Notes under the pieces: model-generated | Databases searched by the model: none | The model's input: only the letters and a program-made list of their open reading frames with translations | What the model was told of the DNA's origin: nothing | Assembly: GCA_029582165.1 (NCBI GenBank) | Contig: CM055892.1 | Location: 7,714,754 to 7,778,753, forward strand | Direction of reading: 5' to 3' | From: Portulaca oleracea | Lineage: Eukaryota; Streptophyta; Magnoliopsida; Caryophyllales; Portulacaceae | Length of the DNA: 64,000 nucleotides | Position numbers and translations under genes: made by a program | Shown here: positions 23,358 through 33,497 of the stretch, piece by piece | Layout of the letters: every line of letters begins with the position of its first letter | How positions within the stretch are numbered: position 1 is the first letter of the stretch

Positions 23358-23361
23358 CTTT

Positions 23362-24232
23362 TGATGCATAATGAATCAAAACTAATCCATTATACACAAA
23401 ATGAAAACGGATCGTTCACAAGTAAGAACTTGTGATTGTTGATTTCTCAAAGAAACGAAGGAAACGAATGGAAATGGTATGAAACGAAAGGCTTTGGACG
23501 AGAGTTCTAAGGATTATGACAAGAATGACAATCAAGAGAAATAAAAGACTAAGCAAACGTACCAATCCAACGAAGAACAATTCGACGTGATGAAGAAACA
23601 AGATAGAATTTGGCAATGTAAACCTCCTTGATTGATATAGACGCACCACAATCAATTTGATATCCAACTCCTCCTTTGCACCATCCAAGATTGCTCCCTC
23701 TTGGAATAGAAGAGAAGATTTCGAACGAATTCCCCTCAAGGAATCCGAAAACTAGCTAAAATGCTAGAAACTAAAGCATGACAACTTTAGAGAGAATTTG
23801 AGTGTTTATTATGATTCAATAGAATGAGATGTGTAATAAGGCACCCTAAGGGGTCTATTTATACTAAATGGAAGCCCCCTTAGGCGTGTACAAATCAAGA
23901 AAGAGGGGAAATTTAGCTTACATCATCTAATACATGAATGACATCATAAAGAAACAAGTAAACTAAACTAGATTACATTTGATGATAACTCTCTCAATTC
24001 ATATCCGAATTTAAAGATTCTTGAGTCATTTGAAAGCTCTTGGAAAGTAGATCAAATCATCTTTGGATGTCTTCCATAGTAGCTTTAAGGATCTTGAGAT
24101 AGAGAGCAAATCATCAAACCTTCATTTGAGACACTAGTCGGACGTGTAGCTAGCATGATTGTTTCAAGCTCCTTTTGGATAATGTCTAGCTTTTGATGAT
24201 CATGATGGAGATTTGAGACCCAATCTACATCA
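23362..24232 (-). repeat. 5' LTR of the CRM-type gypsy element
   Basis: An 871-bp copy of the LTR, carrying the element's promoter. Right of it the sequence changes to host-like DNA beginning AAATTATAGAG. Confidence 0.95.
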
Positions 24233-25672
24233 AAATTATAGAGAGTAACAACAATAACATAGTAATATGAATCCACATTTAATTAGACAATCAAATAATA
24301 CTTTGGAATATAAAATTACCCACAAAGTTCTCTTTGTACAATAAACTTAATAGTATCCAGTGAACAACTTTATATTAGCAATATACAATCTACATCAAAG
24401 GACATAATTTACATGTGCTTGTGCAAAACATTTGATGCAGCAACCATGGAGAAATGCAAAATTGATTAGGCATCACAATAATCACCATTTACAACCCACT
24501 CTCGGAAAAAAACACAAGGCAAATATGTGGTCTTCTATTATCAAAAAAAAAAAAAAATTTACTAGCAAGTAAAATGTCAAACCTAAGTGTATATCAATCA
24601 ATAACTCGATAAAACTAAATGCATATTCGGGTATGTGTATAATTCTCAAAGCTGGACGGCAGACCACTAAAAGCATTTTTGAAGTCATTACAACTATTTT
24701 ACTGTTTGTTACATTCAGCGAACAAATCAATTCATCAAAGTCTTTTGTTTTTGTTGTTTTATTTTATATTATGTTCCCTCTGATGAAGTCTTCTAGAGGT
24801 CACACTCTGGATTGAAACATTCTATAAATAAACTCTAGAAGGATTGTTTTCCATCAAATTATACAAGGATTGGCTCCAGCATCAAGTAAGGATTTTAGGT
24901 TGCCTTATCCTTGTTGGGCTAAAAGGTACTTAATTGTCGTATCCTTCTAATTTAGATATACCTATTCCTTGATCACAAATTTATTAAGAATGACTATCTT
25001 TTTTTTTCGAATTTATGCTTGCACTTTGCAGACCTTGCATAGCAAATATCATGAGTTCGCTTTGTCAAACAGGAAAGTACTCCAGTTTTTTGAGTGAAAC
25101 AAGCAGATCACTCTGGTTAGATACAACAATGGCTCCACAAGCTACAGAAACTCCCATACCTTTACCAAGCTGTTCTGCATTTTGATTGTGAAAGTAAATG
25201 CAGGGGTAAACTATAGAGCATCAGATTCTCTGAAAGTTCTCAATACCAGCCAACCTAGGTTTCAATGTTTTATCCGCAATATGAATCCTTAATTTGTTAC
25301 TCTGGGATATGTTCCACCTTTATAGGTTTTTTGTCATTATTGCGATGCCAAAATTAAGATTAAGCTTCTAGTCCCCCCTCCCCCTCCTTTTTCCAACAAA
25401 TTCCAAAAGGAAATCATCAAATTTCAATTTAAATAAGTTCAGGTACTTCTGCTACTATATGTGCTAGTTAGATCATTTCCATGACCTAAAGAAGGATGCA
25501 ACACCCCTTCTTAAACTGCATCATTCCCTCAAAGGGCAACCAAATATAGTACGATGGCCATTAAAGTCCTTGGATAACCAACTACTTACGAATGACATTG
25601 CTTAGTATTTTATACCTTGATTGATTCAATACATAATAAGAACACTGAAAGACAGATAACATTAAAACTTAC
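24233..25672. other. Host-like non-coding DNA
   Basis: AT-rich sequence with poly-A and poly-T runs. No gene or transposon end was recognised. The open frames at 24482-24815 show no domain. Confidence 0.35.
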
Positions 25673-25803
25673 CTATGGGCCTGGAAAAATTCGACCATCG
25701 TCCATCTTATATAGCAACTTCTTTGCATTAGGCCTTCTCAGAAGACCTTCATTCTTTGGTAAACTTGCAACCAAACAAACAGGGCAAACAAGTTTCCCTC
25801 TAC
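25673..25803 (-). other. Possible last exon of a DnaJ-type zinc-finger (BSD2-like) protein
   Basis: On the minus strand an acceptor (TTCTTGCAG) precedes RGKLVCPVCLVASLPKNEG, then LLRRPNAKKLLYKMDDGRI, and a TAG stop. A C-P-x-C knuckle followed by GLLRRP and K-L-L-x-K-M-x-x-G-R is the C-terminal pattern I associate with small plastid DnaJ-like cysteine-rich proteins. One expected C-x-G spacing (normally CLCTG) reads CLVAS here, suggesting decay. The family call is tentative. Confidence 0.45.
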
Positions 25804-25962
25804 CTGCAAGAATGGAAGCGCAGGCAAGTAATTATAATTAAACACAAAAAATACTAACATTTGCTGGTGTTTTCTAGCTGGGTGGGTTTTTCATATGGAC
25901 CTATTCTTTCCAGCTAGTAAAGAGTTCATCTGAGAAGTGTAAGGCACTGAAGAAGCAGAATA

Positions 25963-26089
25963 GGATATTAAGGAGTCAGAAAAAGATCTAGAAGCAAATG
26001 AGCAAAACCCTCTTCTAACTGGAGAGATTCAGAGCAACCCAATTGCAACTGGAGAAATTAAAGAGTATGATGCAAGAAAGCCACCTTGA
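25963..26089 (+). other. Possible terminal exon, unknown gene
   Basis: A 41-codon open stretch reads DIKESEKDLEANEQNPLLTG and then EIQSNPIATGEIKEYDARKPP before TGA. It contains an imperfect internal repeat (LLTGEIQ, IATGEIK) and is acidic and polar, unlike the surrounding DNA. There is a stop right upstream and no obvious acceptor in frame. The family is unknown. Confidence 0.22.
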
Positions 26090-27870
26090 GTGATTAATTT
26101 TCTCACTTGTAATTGCAGTTAAAAATTTATTTTATTTTGTTAAAAGTATCTTATTATTCTAAATAAAGGAAATTAGAGATATTGGCAAATGCCTTGCCAC
26201 ACAGGACCACTGACACTGCTCAAAAATAGGTACAAAAGATTTATTCTTTAAGGCTTTCAAATCTTTGAGACTTTCTAGTATATCAAAGTAGATAATCATG
26301 AACCACCCCTATAATTTTCACATTGATTGTTAGTTTTGTTTGCACTATGATATGAATTATGCTACATTTTTGTTTTGTAAACCAATGTGACACAGAGTGC
26401 ATCCCATTTGACATTTAAGCCAATAAGATTTTCCCAGCTACATGTCTTCCATTGATGCTCTGTCTTCATTAACATCTGATAATAGATTCTTACCTTATAT
26501 TTGGTCATTTTATATCATTAGAAAATTCCTCTATCATGGATGTTGTTTGATTTAATTAACCATCTTCTACCTTTGTTATTAATTAGTATTTACAATTGAT
26601 TATTACTAATAAGCTCTTCCTTCTCCTTTACAATTATCATAAACTTAATGTTCCTCCCTAGGAAACGCATGAAAAATACTTTGCATAGCAAGAGAAATAC
26701 CCTCTTGATGCTTTCAACAGTATCTCACAGCTTCCTTACCACTGCAACCGTCAACCGTCCTCCCTGAAGCAAATGTATAGTTCACTGTGTCAAGCTTGAT
26801 AGCTAACTGATGAATCTTATGGTTTTCCCCATAAGTGAGATTCATCACCTTAAATTATTTATTCTTTTCTTCCATAAAGCCATCAACCCCATAAACTCAT
26901 AATATTATGAATTTGGAAGTTCCATTCAAAGTCACAAAGTATCACATGGATCACTCATCAATGAATAAAGTTTCCATCAAAAGGGTAGTCTTGGTCTGCT
27001 GCCTTTCATGTTTCAAACCACTTATCAAGGAAATTTCAAGATAAAATTAAGCTACGTGGGTATTGGGTTTGGAGGGATGAGTTTTCATCCTTATTTATCC
27101 TATTTCCTTCCACGTTGAGGTGTTACCATTAGCGATAGGGCCTCCAAATGGACCATCCTTTTTTTTTTTTGCAACTTTAAAAAAAGGGAAACGAAAGACA
27201 AACATTTATCCTCTCAAATGCATATCATTAAGCAAAGCGATAAAAAAAAAAAAAACAAAATTTACCACGGTCAAAGTTGCGACAAACTCCACAATTTGCT
27301 TATATCGGAATAACCTTGAATAAAGCATTTACATAATTATCAACATAATTACCAGTTATAAAAACTACCCAATCACCCCTGATCAACCCTCTTCCCAATA
27401 AGTCCTTAATAGCCTTAGTTGCAGCCCATCAAGTCATATTCCCTAATTTCTAACCGAATTTAATATATCTCAACCTCAAATATTTTAACTAAAAAATAGA
27501 CAAGAGACGAAAATATGCAACCCTAATTCGACATGCAAGAACAAAATCCGATGATATCATCAATTCTAAGTTAAATCAATCCTTACATCTGTTTGTATCA
27601 TGAATGTCTTCCATTCCAACTGGTGTTTGCGAAACCAAAACTTGTAATGTTTGGCGAAAAAACTTCGTCATTGGTGAACACGAGGAAGTGTATATGTTGA
27701 AGCGCATTAAACCCAAAAAGGAAAATCTGGTAGATTATCCTGTGGAGAATGAGAGATCGTATGTGATGGTGATTGGGGAAGTAGTGGGAGATTGATATAA
27801 GAGAGGAGGCATTGTTAGGGTTTATTCTGAGGGTGAGACAAAAAGGTCTTTGAGAAGCAGCAGGTGATTA
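26090..27870. other. Host-like non-coding DNA
   Basis: No recognisable exon. The short open frame at 27604-27795 has no family resemblance. TTA at 27868-27870 is the left target duplication of the next MITE. Confidence 0.35.
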
Positions 27871-28563
27871 GGTCATCCGCAACGGTGATTCATGTTTGAA
27901 TTGGATTGGTGGGGGTCCACCCTTTTAAAGTGGTGTAATCTATTAGTAGTGATCCAACTTCAAATAAAGGTAATCCAATTGTAAGGATCACTTGGCAATA
28001 TTTTATTTAAAAATTATATTGTGGTCTTCACTTTTAATTATTTTAGTATTTGTGGAGTATTTATTTATGTTATTTATTTTAGAAAAGAATATGGCAACGG
28101 AAAACAAAAAATATGACAAATGAAAACAAAAAATATACTACAACAAAATGATATATTAAAAATAATAGTAGAATAATTGAGTATTGTAACTAAAAAATAT
28201 TACAAATTAACAAAAAAATACAATATATCTCAAGTTGACAATAAACATTGCAACTAGAGAAAAAAATATTACTGACATGGAAAATATTAATTGGGCATGG
28301 GAAGTTGGGAGTTGGAAAGAAATAATGGCAAAATTAGAAGAAAAAAAGGGAAATGGTAAATAATTAATGACATGGAAAATAAAAAAAGGAAAAATAAATT
28401 GAGCAATCCATTCTTTGCTTGCTTGGTTTACCGATCCATCTCACCCAATTTTTTTTCAACATGATCCAATCTCCTTTGGATCACCATTAAAGTGGGTGGA
28501 TCACACAAAGATCACTCGCCACGTCAGCGAGCGATCCAATATGGATCATGGTTAAAGTTGGCC
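27871..28563. mobile_element. Tourist-like MITE (PIF/Harbinger type)
   Basis: The element is 693 bp and flanked by TTA at 27868-27870 and 28564-28566, the Harbinger target. The left end GGTCATCCGCAACGGTGATT resembles the reverse complement of the right end (GGCCAACTTTAACCATGATC). Subterminal GATCCAAT/ATTGGATC words recur at both ends. There is no coding capacity. Confidence 0.82.
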
Positions 28564-28566
28564 TTA

Positions 28567-29384
28567 GGGTTTAATGTGAGGGTACGAGAGAAGGTTTCTA
28601 GGGAAACGGAGAAACGTCGGTCAGAGAAGGGCAAGGTTGAAAATTAGTATTTGGGGTAAGGGTATAAATTGAATTCAACATTTGGGACAGTTTTGGTTTA
28701 GCTGCTTTTAATAACGTTGGGAGAATAGAAAATTAATATTAATTTCTTGAGAAATGAATATCAAGCTTTATAAGAATGAGCATCAACTTGGACTAAAATG
28801 GATTGTGTTTTCTAAATTGTACATATATATTAATACTTATAAAACGAACATAAATATTTGAAGGGAAAAATAAATTTAGACTTTATAACAAATGAATGTT
28901 CATTTACTATGCAATGAATATTAAGGTTTGATAAAATGAATTTCAAGTTATAAAATGAATTTCAAGTTATAAAATAAATATGAGGATTAATTTGTAAAAA
29001 GTGAATTTCAACTTAAAGAAAAATAATATTAACTTGTAGCGAAATGAATACAAAGTCTCATAAAAAATGAATACTAATAATTTATAAAAAAGAGTTCCAA
29101 GGTTTGAATAAAATGAATCTCACTATCAAATGAAATGAATATCGGTTATAGCAAAAACAAACATCAAACTTTGAGAAAATGAACATCAATCTATATTAAA
29201 TTGAAAAAAATGTTTAGTTAAAATTTACTAAATTCGTCAAGTCATAGATTTCAGGGAGTGTGGTCGTGGATATTAGGGAGTGTAATCATGAAACTCATGA
29301 GAGGACAGACCAAGGTCACGAGCGCGACTCCACTGGTCACGACCGTGACCCCTTGTTGTTCCTCGTCATGTGTTGGAGGCTTTA
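28567..29384. other. AT-rich degenerate repeat and palindrome-bearing region
   Basis: From about 28735 to 29210 the sequence is made of diverged AAAATGAATATCAA-like words about 20-25 bp apart. At 29310-29345 a CG-rich patch contains GGTCACGACCGTGACC, a near-perfect palindrome that also occurs, varied, at 32437-32600. No gene is seen. Confidence 0.5.
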
Positions 29385-29427
29385 AGGCCTGGACTCCAGA
29401 CAAGAGTCATGAGTTTGTCTATCTTGG

Positions 29428-30899
29428 TGATAAGTGTATTTTATATATATGTGATCTAGGATTATTTAGAGTTAATTTGAGTGATTATTGATATGAATGT
29501 ACTTATTTATACTCGAATTCTCTATATTATGTTTGGTTGGAGTTTAGTATAGTTTTGTAGGAAATTGGTGTGAAAAGTGAAGAAATAAAGCTCAAATACA
29601 AGTGTTGAAATCCAAGTTGATCACAATTCAAGAGAGAGATCCACCCCAAGGCCCAAACTCAGGGCCAAGAACACATTGGATATCGCTTGGGATCAACACG
29701 GGTGACATTTCACCCAACACGAGCCGTTTCGCAGTCCAGAAAGTTCAGAATTGGATTCCAGTGGGCAACACGGTCCGTGTCATTTTAACATGGTCCGTGT
29801 CATTTTAACACGACCCGTGTTGAGTTTAACACGGTCCGTGTTGGCCTTTATCGGTCCGTGTTGGCTCTGTTTAATGTAAAAATGTCGTTTTAATTACCCT
29901 TAATTGCTATATAATTGTTGGGTCGACTGTGTTGATTATCATGCATTCTCATTCATCATCATCTTCATCATCATATTCATCCATCCCTTCACCCATATTT
30001 CCGTCCACATTCATCCTAGTGAAGATAGAGAGATTGGTTAAGTTTTGGTAGATCGGTTCTCAAGAATTGGAGAGAAGTGGAGGAGCAAAAGTTCCCGCGG
30101 ATCATCATTCAAGCAAGGATTGAATTCCAACTCGGTTTATTCCTCTTTCTTATAGATTTCATGTTTTCTAGAATAGATTTCAATATGATTTGTGTTTTGA
30201 ACATGAGTAGTGAGTAGTTTTTTTTAGTTTGGGGGATAAACCCTTATTAGTTTCTCTTATGGATTGAGTATTGTTGGATTGAACAATTTTGTTTATCTGG
30301 TTTGAATACATTTTATTTATCCTATGATTATGTATGGCATTGCTTTTGTTTGCGTACCTTTAGCATGGATTTAAATTGTTGAATGAAGTACCGAACGGAG
30401 AAATTCGATAATCGGAACCCTTAGGATTAAACCGGTATATGAAGTGAACTAGAGATAGAAGACTTTGTAATTAGGGGTCATTGGATAATTTGATCTTTAA
30501 TTTAGATAAAATTGACACAATAAAGAGTCCAAGAGATCAATTTTACTAAGCAATTCGTTTCATTGCCAAAAGCTCGCTACGGAATACATTATGCGATTAT
30601 CGACCCTAAAATGTACCAAATTAGTGACTTACATGTTCAATCCACCTGTTTGATTCATAGAGTGACTTAGGTTTTATCCCCTGAATGCCTTTTTCATATT
30701 GATTTCATCTTGTGAATTGTGTGAATATTTGTTTGTTTTGATCTTTTTACCGATTACAATTAGAATTAGTTGATCCAAAACAAGACCCGACCGGTTTAGC
30801 AATCACCTAGGAGGCTAGTTTGGTGCGTAGTTAGCAAAGTCCCTGTGGGATCGACCTTGATACTTGCTACACGAGCACCCGTGCACTTGCGATGTATCA
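29428..30899 (+). mobile_element. Gypsy-type solo LTR inserted in copia gag
   Basis: The 1472-bp LTR starts TGATAAGTG and ends GATGTATCA. A perfect 5-bp duplication CTTGG lies at 29423-29427 and 30900-30904. The 3' part (CCTGTGGGATCGACCTTGAT, then the CACTTGCGATGTATCA end) is the conserved tail I know from plant gypsy LTRs. Removing the LTR and one duplication copy rejoins the copia gag frame at KETK/IDK, which independently confirms the borders. A cluster of ACACGGTCCGTGTT palindromes lies inside at 29690-29875. Confidence 0.88.
29690..29875. repeat. Cluster of AACACGGTCCGTGTT palindromes
   Basis: At least six variants of AACACGG(T/C)CCGTGTT occur within about 190 bp, and the phrase TGGTCCGTGTCATTTTAACA is repeated. 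Each word is a near-perfect palindrome, so the transcript could form serial small hairpins. Confidence 0.8.
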
Positions 30900-31345
30900 C
30901 TTGGTCTCCTTGATTTGATCGGTTCCCTCCTATGTGGTGACGAGGAAATCCCAAACCCGTTTGGCTGATTTACAATTAGACACTCTTTCAAACTCGTTAG
31001 AAGTAAGATTACAAAATAACAAGTTTAGGCCTCGAGTATTTTTCTTTATATTCTCCTTTTCTTTGTTGGTATACTCAAATATTTCTTTTGGAAGTGTATT
31101 CCCTTTGGTGGTTGTCTTAGTAGGCAACGAATAGCGCCATCTGTGAGAACATCCCATAGGTCTTCATCCTGGTCCTTGAGAAAGACTTTATTTGCCTTTT
31201 CCAGATTCTGTAGTTTTCCCCTGAGAGAAAGGGAGGTCTGGTCCAAGAACGTCCTTGGCCTGTTTCACCCATGCTACTTTTAGCCATGATCTTTGCCACA
31301 GAGCGGTTAGTCTCTTTATATTAGTGGACCTGCTCTGATACCAAT

Positions 31346-32000
31346 TGAAAGAACCATAGAGGGAGTGAAATAGGGTTATTGTAATTCTCTACACACTTTT
31401 GAGAAGGACGTTAGGGTTTCTTGACTCAAGTCAAAAAACAACACGAAGTGTAATAAGAAATCAACTTTTTCTTTTATTGAATCGGCAATAATGACATTAC
31501 ACTGTGAAAGAGTAAGAAACAAAGTCATTGCTCAAGGGGCAAAGGTCCTTGAAATAACTACAGCAGAGGATGTGTCAGACAATTTGAAACACAGAACACT
31601 ACAAAGAGAATGCACCAGCTCAATTCGTTGCAACAATAGCTCACAAAACCTAGACCTTTAAGGTTCTGCTACAAAACAACTCGCTAAATACTTTGGCTAC
31701 AAATCAATAAATCGAACACTCGTCTCACGGAGATTGCACTCAGCAATCCTTTCAGCGATTTCCTACACTCTTGATTTCTTCCTTAGAATCCATAATTCAA
31801 TTTGAGGGTGGCACAAATCTTTATAGCAGACTTTGAGACCCGTTGAGATTGTTCTTCAACTTTTCTTTCCTAATATAGTCGGTTGGGATTCTTGCCTTGA
31901 TACATTTTGCTTCTCTTACCATGCTTGATATGTCTTTTTCCATTTCTACATCTGAGTACTCAGCCCACAAAGAAGACATGATCTAAGCAAGTGAACAGTA
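31346..32000 (-). repeat. Copia LTR (5'), outer edge not resolved
   Basis: The LTR edge is set by the PBS: on the minus strand the LTR ends GGTTCTTTCA just before AT and TGGTATCAGAGC. The right (promoter-side) end was not found; similarity to typical copia LTR length suggests it ends before about 32.05 kb. Confidence 0.55.
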
Positions 32001-33497
32001 TTGGGCTAGGGTCCGAGCTTCAAAATCATGGTCACCAAGCCTTCTCGCACCCCTTTGTAAAACATGAGCAAAACTACTTTAAGGTCAGATGTGGAGTCCA
32101 TTTTAAGCTGGACCCGGGACCTTGGAGACATATTTAGGTCGTCGTTGGGTGTTACATTCACTACAAAATGGGATCCCCCATGGGATGGAGCTACGAGTCT
32201 GGATCTACTTTGGGCGTTTGAAGGAGTTCGAAATCTTTTAGCAAGAATAAGCGAGAAAGGCCAACCTGAAAAGCTGAAAAGGACATGTCTTCACTCTTTC
32301 GATCATAACTCCTTCAATACAGCTCCGATGGACTTAAAATTTTGGACGCTTAAAGAAGACATCGAGAGCTTTCCACCGATATATTATGGGCTCATAAAGA
32401 ACTCTGGACAAAGAAGTTATGCGCATTAAAACTCAGTAGAAAATCTTCCCCGAAACAGTCACGGTCGTGACCTCGGTGGTCACGCCTAGGACATCCCGTG
32501 GCCCAGTTTTTGACATGTACTTGTGTCACGACCGTGATCGCAAGTGTCATGACTGTGACATCATGTATCATGTCCGTGACGTCCTAGGTTACGCCCGTGA
32601 TATTCTTCGAGTCTAGTGGCCCCTTCCACAAGAAATAGACGTCGCGGTCATGTCGCCACTATTCCTGACTTAATTTTTTGTTATATTCCCCTCTTTCTTT
32701 ATATACCCCAATGTTATCTTTTGTAAGAGACGTTTTTGCTAATGTTGATTATGAATGTATTGGAATGACTTGAAGCTTTCTCCCCTCGCTAAATCTTGTT
32801 TACTTTATCCATTTGATAAAGGTGGTGTTGCAAGTCTCGATCTCTTTTATTGAATTTGTGGTGGACTTCCTTTAGCAAATTCATAGTGGATTGCTAGTTC
32901 TTGGTAGTGGCCTAGCCTTTATCCAAATTCATATCCGGTTCCTTTGGTGATTCAAGCTATTATTATTTTTCGTTTGGGTTGTGATTATTATTTCTTAAGA
33001 GTATTATCTTCAATCAAGATCATTATCATCATCCTTCATTATCAACATACTCAAGCAAGGATTAACTTCCCACCATTCCATGTTCTAGTAAGTTTGCAAA
33101 CAACATTAGTAAAATGGAAGGAGAATCAAAACTTTTGGTAGCTTCCGTTTTTGTGCAATTATGCCTTTCACAGCCAAACCAATGCTCAGGGCCTTGTTGT
33201 ACACTCACAGAATGTCCCTGGGCTTGTGTCTATAACTACCTTCATACTTGCATATATAGGGGTTCCACAATATTGAACTAATTGGTACGTTGTGTTTGTG
33301 AATACATAAATTAAATTTTTTACAAATGTGTAACTTACAAAATTGTTGTGTATGTTGACCTACTATTGTACAAATTAATTAGTTTATATGTTAAAGTATG
33401 TTAGTTGATATGTTAAAGAGTAGCGATATGTAATTAATTAAGTGTTACCTTAGAGTATAAAGAAACATTTTATGTTTATGTTTAATTAATTGGTATA
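32001..33497. other. Decayed retroelement-like non-coding DNA
   Basis: The plus-strand open frame at 32064-32429 has no domain; it reads like a transcribed but non-coding retroelement end. From 32437 to 32600 there are five or more variants of GTCACGACCGTGAC, matching the patch at 29330. Right of 32.66 kb the DNA is plain AT-rich sequence. Confidence 0.4.

Larger units (their letters stand above)
17932..24232 (-). mobile_element. Near-complete Ty3/gypsy chromovirus, CRM-like
   Basis: The element is 6301 bp on the minus strand. It has two 871-bp LTRs, a PBS matching the initiator tRNA-Met 3' end at 23346-23357, gag with a CCHC knuckle, protease, reverse transcriptase, RNase H and integrase, and a purine-rich tract (AAGGGGGAA) next to the 3' LTR at 18803-18813. 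The polyprotein continues through the purine tract into the LTR and no classical chromodomain is seen, which is the arrangement known for the CRM clade of plant chromoviruses. The left target duplication is missing because of the extra partial copy at 17487-17931. Confidence 0.93.
29385..31345 (-). pseudogene. Ty1/copia gag remnant, split by a gypsy solo LTR
   Basis: On the minus strand the gag starts near 31299 (RSWTRPPFLSGENYRIWKRQI) and after a frame change continues KVFLKDQDEDLWDVLTDGA, then LNLLFCNLTSNEFERVSNC and KSAKRVWDFL, ending EGTDQIKETK at about 30900. The motifs are those of the UBN2-type gag of plant copia elements. The solo LTR 29428-30899 is inserted here, and the next residues IDKLMT are found left of it, ending near 29385. 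There are at least two frame changes and a stop, and no pol survives. A tRNA-Met-type PBS (TGGTATCAGAGC, minus, about 31334-31345) and an LTR edge at 31346 lie upstream. Confidence 0.82.

Noticed and set aside
24233..24900. N-terminal exons of the phosphate carrier gene right of the CRM element
   Set aside because: I looked for the carrier's leader and first exon on the minus strand and saw nothing convincing.
32064..32429. A 121-codon plus-strand gene
   Set aside because: No domain; the surroundings are decayed retroelement DNA and the frame lacks splice or promoter support.
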